DNA of 64,000 bases from Sweltsa coloradensis (Eukaryota; Arthropoda; Insecta; Plecoptera; Chloroperlidae): assembly GCA_024449915.1 (NCBI GenBank), contig JAMZAV010000972.1, positions 1-64,000 of the forward strand, written 5' to 3'. The translations under genes were made by a program, and so were the position numbers. The notes below the pieces were generated by a model. It was not told where the DNA came from, did no database searches, and worked only from the letters and a program-made list of their open reading frames with translations. Shown here one piece after another: positions 59,362 through 64,000 of this stretch. How positions within the stretch are numbered: the stretch's first letter is position 1; every line of letters begins with the position of its first letter.

Positions 59362-60123
59362 TTGATGGATCCTTTCGATAATTATTCTATCCTGCCGAAA
59401 AACAAAATCTGCAGAACTATTATGGATCTTAATTCTAATTATTCAAAAAATTCTTCAAGAACACTGAACATTTTTCATGTAAATATACAAGGAATATATG
59501 CAAATTTTGAAAATTTAAAAATACTTATAGATCAGCTCACCTTTAAGTTAGACATAATTGTTTTATCTGAATCTCAACTAAAGCAAGATACTCCTTTCAT
59601 ATTACCTGGCTATTCGTGTATCTACGTGCCACCAAAAAACTCTACTTATGACAGTATGAATATTTATTTGAATGTTGAGATATCTCCGTTCATCCAAACG
59701 AAGCATTTAAATAACTTCCAATCTGTAAATGGTATTTTAATTGATCTTAGCTATGAAAATGATTCTTTCAAAATTCTGGCACTATATTGATCACCTTCCA
59801 CAGATGTGAAAATGTTTACTGAAGAACTAGAATTAACATTAGATGGCTATGCCAAGGACAATATAATACTTATAGGTGACATAAACATAAACATCTGGGA
59901 AGGGAGTAACTCACTCACGCAAATACAAAATGATTACATGAACATATTGTTAAGCAAAGGATTTCTTTCATATATAAACTCGATTACCAGAGAAACAATA
60001 AACACAAAATCATGCATAGATCACATTTTTATAAAAACAGCGGTTGAAAAAGAAATAGTTCCTAGTGTTCTGCTGACCCACAATGTATCGGACCATTACC
60101 CCATATTTTTATCTAGTGCATAG
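59362..60123 (+). pseudogene. LINE ORF2, endonuclease part, one stop codon
   Basis: Motifs of the EEP/APE endonuclease: FHVNIQG, IIVLSESQL (catalytic Glu), LIGDININ, SCIDHIF and SDHYPI. The frame is continuous except for TGA at 59788-59790 in LY*SPSTD, where Arg is usual. One CGA/AGA to TGA change would explain it. Confidence 0.82.
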
Positions 60124-60737
60124 AAAGTTTAAATAGTCAGGAGTGTGGGGCAAAACAGAAAACTGAGCAAAAATTTTGCCACATTTATTGATTATGATTC
60201 ACTAATTCTTACTCTTAGTAATCAAGACGGGGGCCCTAGTCACATCCAGTGCAGATGTAAATGATGCTGCTGAATTATTTGTCCAAACATTGACAGGCCA
60301 CATACTGAATAGCACAAAGTGCAAACACAGTAGGCCTACAAAAGGGACGGCCAAAAAAAAAAAAAACTTGCTCCGTGGATGAATGATACGTTATTACAAT
60401 CAATGCAAAAAAGAGACAGGCTATTTTAGAGAGTTAAAAAACATAAGAAATTTTGTGAGAGCAATAATATTCCTTTTATGAAAAACATTATTTTAAGTTT
60501 CAAAGTATATAGGAATAGGGTAATAGAGAGATAAAACACACAAAACTTGCTTACTTCAGGGATAAAATTCAAGAAGCATGTTCGGAGAAAAAAAAATGTG
60601 GAATGTAATAAATGAAGTAACAAACAGAGTTAAACAAAAACATATAGATATACAGGAAATAAAAAAAAGGTAGCTTAACTTGACAAATCACAACTCTATA
60701 GCAGATAGTTTTGGGGAATATTTTGCAAACATAGGAA

Positions 60738-62231
60738 TTGAAAATGAGGAATAACCTCAATGGGAATGGAAACACTGATCCTCATCATACAGAAAGCCTG
60801 CAAGGTTTATCAGACCTTGACCCGCCAGTCGCAACTAACCCTGTTCTTTCGACACTACATCCTGTGCAACCTGCGGAGTTAATAAACCACATAAATAATT
60901 TAAAAAATTCTTCGGCTAGTGGGCATGATAATATTAGTGTGTACACAATAAAAAAAATTAAACCATTTATCATAGAACCACTGCTTCACATTGTTAATGC
61001 TTCATTAGAGACTGGCATTTTTCCAAATTGTTTTAAGTTAGCAATAGTAACACCTGTCCACAAAGCTGAAGATAGATCAAAGATGGGGAATTACAGACCA
61101 ATCTCGGTACTCACTCATTTCTCAAAACTATTAGAGAAATGCATAAAATCAAGATTAATGGATTATTTACTTGGGAATAAACCTGCTGTCTTCAAAACCA
61201 GTATGGTTTTAAACCAAATTTAGGCACCCAGGATGCTCTGTTCAAATTTTCTAACCATGTCTATGTCTATGATAAGATTGACTCTTCCCAAAAGACCATT
61301 GCGGTGTTCCTCGATCTTTCAAAGGCATTCGACACAGTAAACCATAATATTTTGGTAAGAAAAATGAAAGAGAAGGGAATTTGGAACTGCCTTAACCCTA
61401 TTATCCGACTTTTTAGCAAATAGGAAACATCAAGTAAAAATCGGGAAAACTCATAGTAAAAATTTTGCAGTAAAAATTGGAGTACCTCAAGGAACTGTAC
61501 TTGGTCCAATACTATTTTTAATATACATTGATGAACTTTGCAGTCTAAATATTCCTGGTCTATTAATATCGTACGCTGATGACACTGTGCTCATTATCTC
61601 ACATTCCACTTGGGAACAAGTATTCCGTCTAGCTGAGATTGTAATGGATCTAATCTATGCATGCCTAAATAAAAATAACCTCACCCTCAACCTAAAAAAA
61701 ACCGTCTATCTAACTTTCACTAATAACGAATCTACTCAACCTAAAAACACCAATTTACAAATAAAATTACATGATCTTACTTGCACACGCACCTTTAACT
61801 GCAAGTGTTATTCTCTATCTAAGGTGGACCATACAAAGTATTTGGGAGTCGTAATAGACTGCTACTTAAAATGGGATGTTCATGCAACAGAGGTGCATAA
61901 GAAAATGCAGTATGTAATTTACAGCGTCTATTATCTCAGGTATATCCTCAATCTAAGTACGTTGAGAATGGTTTATATGGCTCTCATACAATCAATACTC
62001 CAGTATGGTATAATAGCATGGGGTGGAATATTAAACGTTCACTTAAATAAATTACTCATTGACCAAAAGCTAGTACTTAAGACAATTCTAAAGAAACCAA
62101 GGAGGTATCCCACTGAAGAACTATTCAATAGGGTTAATGTTCTAAATATAGAAAAAACTCCATTCAAAAACTCTCTTACTACAAAATATTTAAAAATCCC
62201 CAGTTATATCCAACTCTACACATTCATATGA
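60738..62231 (+). pseudogene. LINE ORF2, reverse transcriptase, frameshifted
   Basis: SASGHDNISVYTIKKI, PVHKAEDRSKMGNYRPISVL and LLEKCIKSRL in one frame. After about 61195 it resumes in others with QYGFKPNLGTQDALF, VFLDLSKAFDTVNH (catalytic Asp) and GVPQGTVLGPI, then SYADDTVLII (catalytic YADD) and HTKYLGVVID, LQYGIIAWGG in the last 214 codons. At least two frameshifts make it nonfunctional. Confidence 0.85.
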
Positions 62232-62525
62232 CACCAATTCAATACAAACTCCACCATTAACAAGACAGCAAACTAATTTACACCTTCAAATCCCTTGGAA
62301 ATGTACTCAACTTGGCCAAAAAACAAGCTGCCTTTTTAGGTCCAAAGATCTTCAATTGTCTCCCTATACAAATAAAAAACTATATTTAGAATTAGCACTT
62401 TCAAATCAGAAGTTATAGCGTGGCTTTAAAAAGAATAACACTGACTATCTTGGAATGTGATTAAATAGTAATTATCAAACGTAACAAACCAATGTGGTTA
62501 ATAAATAAATAAATAAAATAAAACT

Positions 62526-63249
62526 TGCTTTACGGCCATTCCATAGCAAAGTGAGCCTGACAAGTGAAAAATAATTTTTACCCAATAGTTTATTGATGGG
62601 TCAAAAATTAAAGTCAAAACTCCACTGAATTCAAAATGTATTTGCTTTCTTGTGGGTAGTCAATTATGTGTTTTACAGTGCTTCAAAGTTGGTGTAAAGT
62701 TATTGTTTTTATTTTAGTGCCACATCCCCTAAATTGTAATCCCTACAATTTCTCTTAGGTCAGCTGTGTGAAGTTCTTTCTTTTGTTATTCAACACTTAA
62801 TGATGTTGTGAAGTATTTTAGTGGAAAAACTGAACACAAAGTAAGTTTACTTAAATTTGGATCATTAAAGATGTTGTGAATACATGTCACACCCGCAACA
62901 CAAAAACAAATAAACTATGATAGTGTAAAGATTATGGCTAACAAAAGTTGGAGAGTACTTTATTTTAAGGTTAGGTTATATGACTTATCATATCCAACAG
63001 AGAAAACTGAGATGCACTGACTAGAAGTGGTTGAAATTGTGTTGCGGGTGTGACACAGAGTTATGTTGCGGGTGTGACATGATTATTGAATTGCATGATA
63101 ATGCCAGGGCTACAGTCAAATAGGTAAAAAGAATTGCCCATTAGGTCTACCTAGTTTAGGTAGCCTAAGTAATGCACGTATAACGCACGCAGTCAACGTA
63201 TTTTGAAAATGCAAAAGAGACGTTCTAGGTAGGTACCGGAAAACGAATT
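62526..63249. other. RPL8 intron, no feature recognised
   Basis: AT-rich. GTTGCGGGTGTGACA occurs twice at 63040-63080 and in inverted form near 62886 (TGTCACACCCGCAACA), suggesting debris of an inverted-repeat element. Confidence 0.45.
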
Positions 63250-63817
63250 TGTACTTCAAGTCGACTTTGCTGAAATTTTTTCGGCAATCATTCAAGACGA
63301 GATTCAGAGCGCTCATTGGAGTCATGATCAAATTACTGTTTTTACAGCCTGCGCTTGATTAAAAGATGACATTAAGAGGTCCTTCGCGGTTGAAAGTGAT
63401 GACTTGACACATAACAAACATGCAGTGTGGGCATTCCTCAAAAAGATTTTTGCTGAACTAAAAGTCGAGTTTCCTAAGTTAACAAAAGTGATTATTTTTT
63501 CGGATGTCTGCGCTTCCGTCAACAATCCTGCCCTAGATATTAACGTCAGTGATTTTGTCCTCGTTTCACTTGCGGTAAATGGGGAAAAAAATACCGAAAA
63601 GTAGTATTTTGCTGAAATCGTAGCATTTGATGATGAAACCAGTGAAGTAACCCTTAGGCTTAAGTATATGCATGCATCCTAGTGGCAACTATTGGGTATG
63701 GCCCGATATTGTGAATACGTCATGCGAGAACAAAGATGTTATCAAGAAGATGGTAGCTCCTAAAATACTTCACAACAATCGTGGGCAATTAAGTTTGTCA
63801 GTGATTAGGCATGCCTG
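63250..63817 (+). pseudogene. Decayed transposon-associated protein of unnamed family
   Basis: One frame reads VLQVDFAEIFSAIIQDEIQS, AHWSHDQITVFTACA, stop, SFAVESDDLTHNKHAVWAFL, IFAELKVEFPKLTKVIIFSD. After more stops and a shift it reads GNYWVWPDIVNTS and KILHNNRGQLS. The order (LQVDF.EN...QDEIQSAHW, SDDL.H.K, FP..T.V.IFSDG.ASQ, NNRGQ) is that of a multi-copy protein family I have seen in cnidarian and arthropod genomes. Family membership is from memory. Several stops show it is dead. Confidence 0.6.
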
Positions 63818-64000
63818 AATAATGATAAAGCTGCATTAATTATAAATGATAAGACATTATTAGTTAATCCTCTTTTTATGCTATTAGCCCCTCCTACAAA
63901 ATTTAAGTAAAAAATAATCAGTGACGAGGACCCATAGGCCTATTTCATTAAAAAATTACAATGCACTTTATTGAATAATAGTCTACCTTTTTTAAATACT

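Larger units (their letters stand above)
58300..62525 (+). mobile_element. Non-LTR retrotransposon (CR1/L2/Jockey group), nearly full length, inactive
   Basis: ORF1 (58320-59294), an apurinic-type endonuclease (59362-60123) and a reverse transcriptase (60738-62231) occur in order, and the 3' end is (AATA)n at 62500-62523. ORF1 is intact, but ORF2 has an in-frame stop and several frameshifts. It sits in sense orientation in an RPL8 intron. Confidence 0.88.

Overview
The window is nuclear DNA from an intron-rich, transposon-loaded animal genome. Short conserved exons of housekeeping genes sit in introns of up to about 10 kb that are filled with nested mobile elements. The DDX3 N-terminus (MSNVPNQNGSGLEQQ, then FADLDLQ) looks protostome/arthropod-like to me. 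With the TE content, a marine invertebrate such as a crustacean is plausible, but the species cannot be fixed from sequence alone. A palindromic AGGCCT/TAGGCCTA motif is scattered through almost all non-coding sequence.

Layout: (1) 1-2.7 kb: intergenic, with one tRNA-like sequence. (2) 2.7-11.9 kb, minus strand: seven spliced exons of mitochondrial glutamyl-tRNA synthetase (EARS2), complete at the C-terminus but missing the first coding exon(s). Its introns hold a pogo/Tigger-like element with a decayed transposase end, an unclassified repeat copy and a LINE fragment. (3) 12-22.2 kb: no recognised gene; several MITE-like and retroposed repeats. (4) 22.3-57 kb, minus strand: the whole DDX3-type DEAD-box RNA helicase gene (belle/PL10), 15 coding exons, about 720 codons. 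All splice phases are compatible apart from one extra base in a homopolymer next to motif I. (5) 57.4-58 kb, plus strand: the first two exons of ribosomal protein L8 (RPL8), divergent from DDX3 across a shared promoter region of about 450 bp. (6) 58-62.5 kb: an RPL8 intron holding a 154-bp MITE and a near full-length but dead non-LTR retrotransposon. (7) 63.2-63.8 kb: a decayed copy of a transposon-associated protein.

The three genes serve mitochondrial tRNA charging, RNA helicase activity in translation, and the cytosolic large ribosomal subunit. The accessory interest is structural. Many elements can be delimited by terminal inverted repeats (TIRs) plus target-site duplications (TSDs), often nested. 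Highlights are a near-perfect 290-bp palindrome, a six-copy tandem array, a foldback element interrupted by a clean 880-bp insertion, two adjacent elements of different TIR class sharing the same internal sequence, several hammerhead-ribozyme-like motifs, and a local duplication that copied a DDX3 5' splice site.
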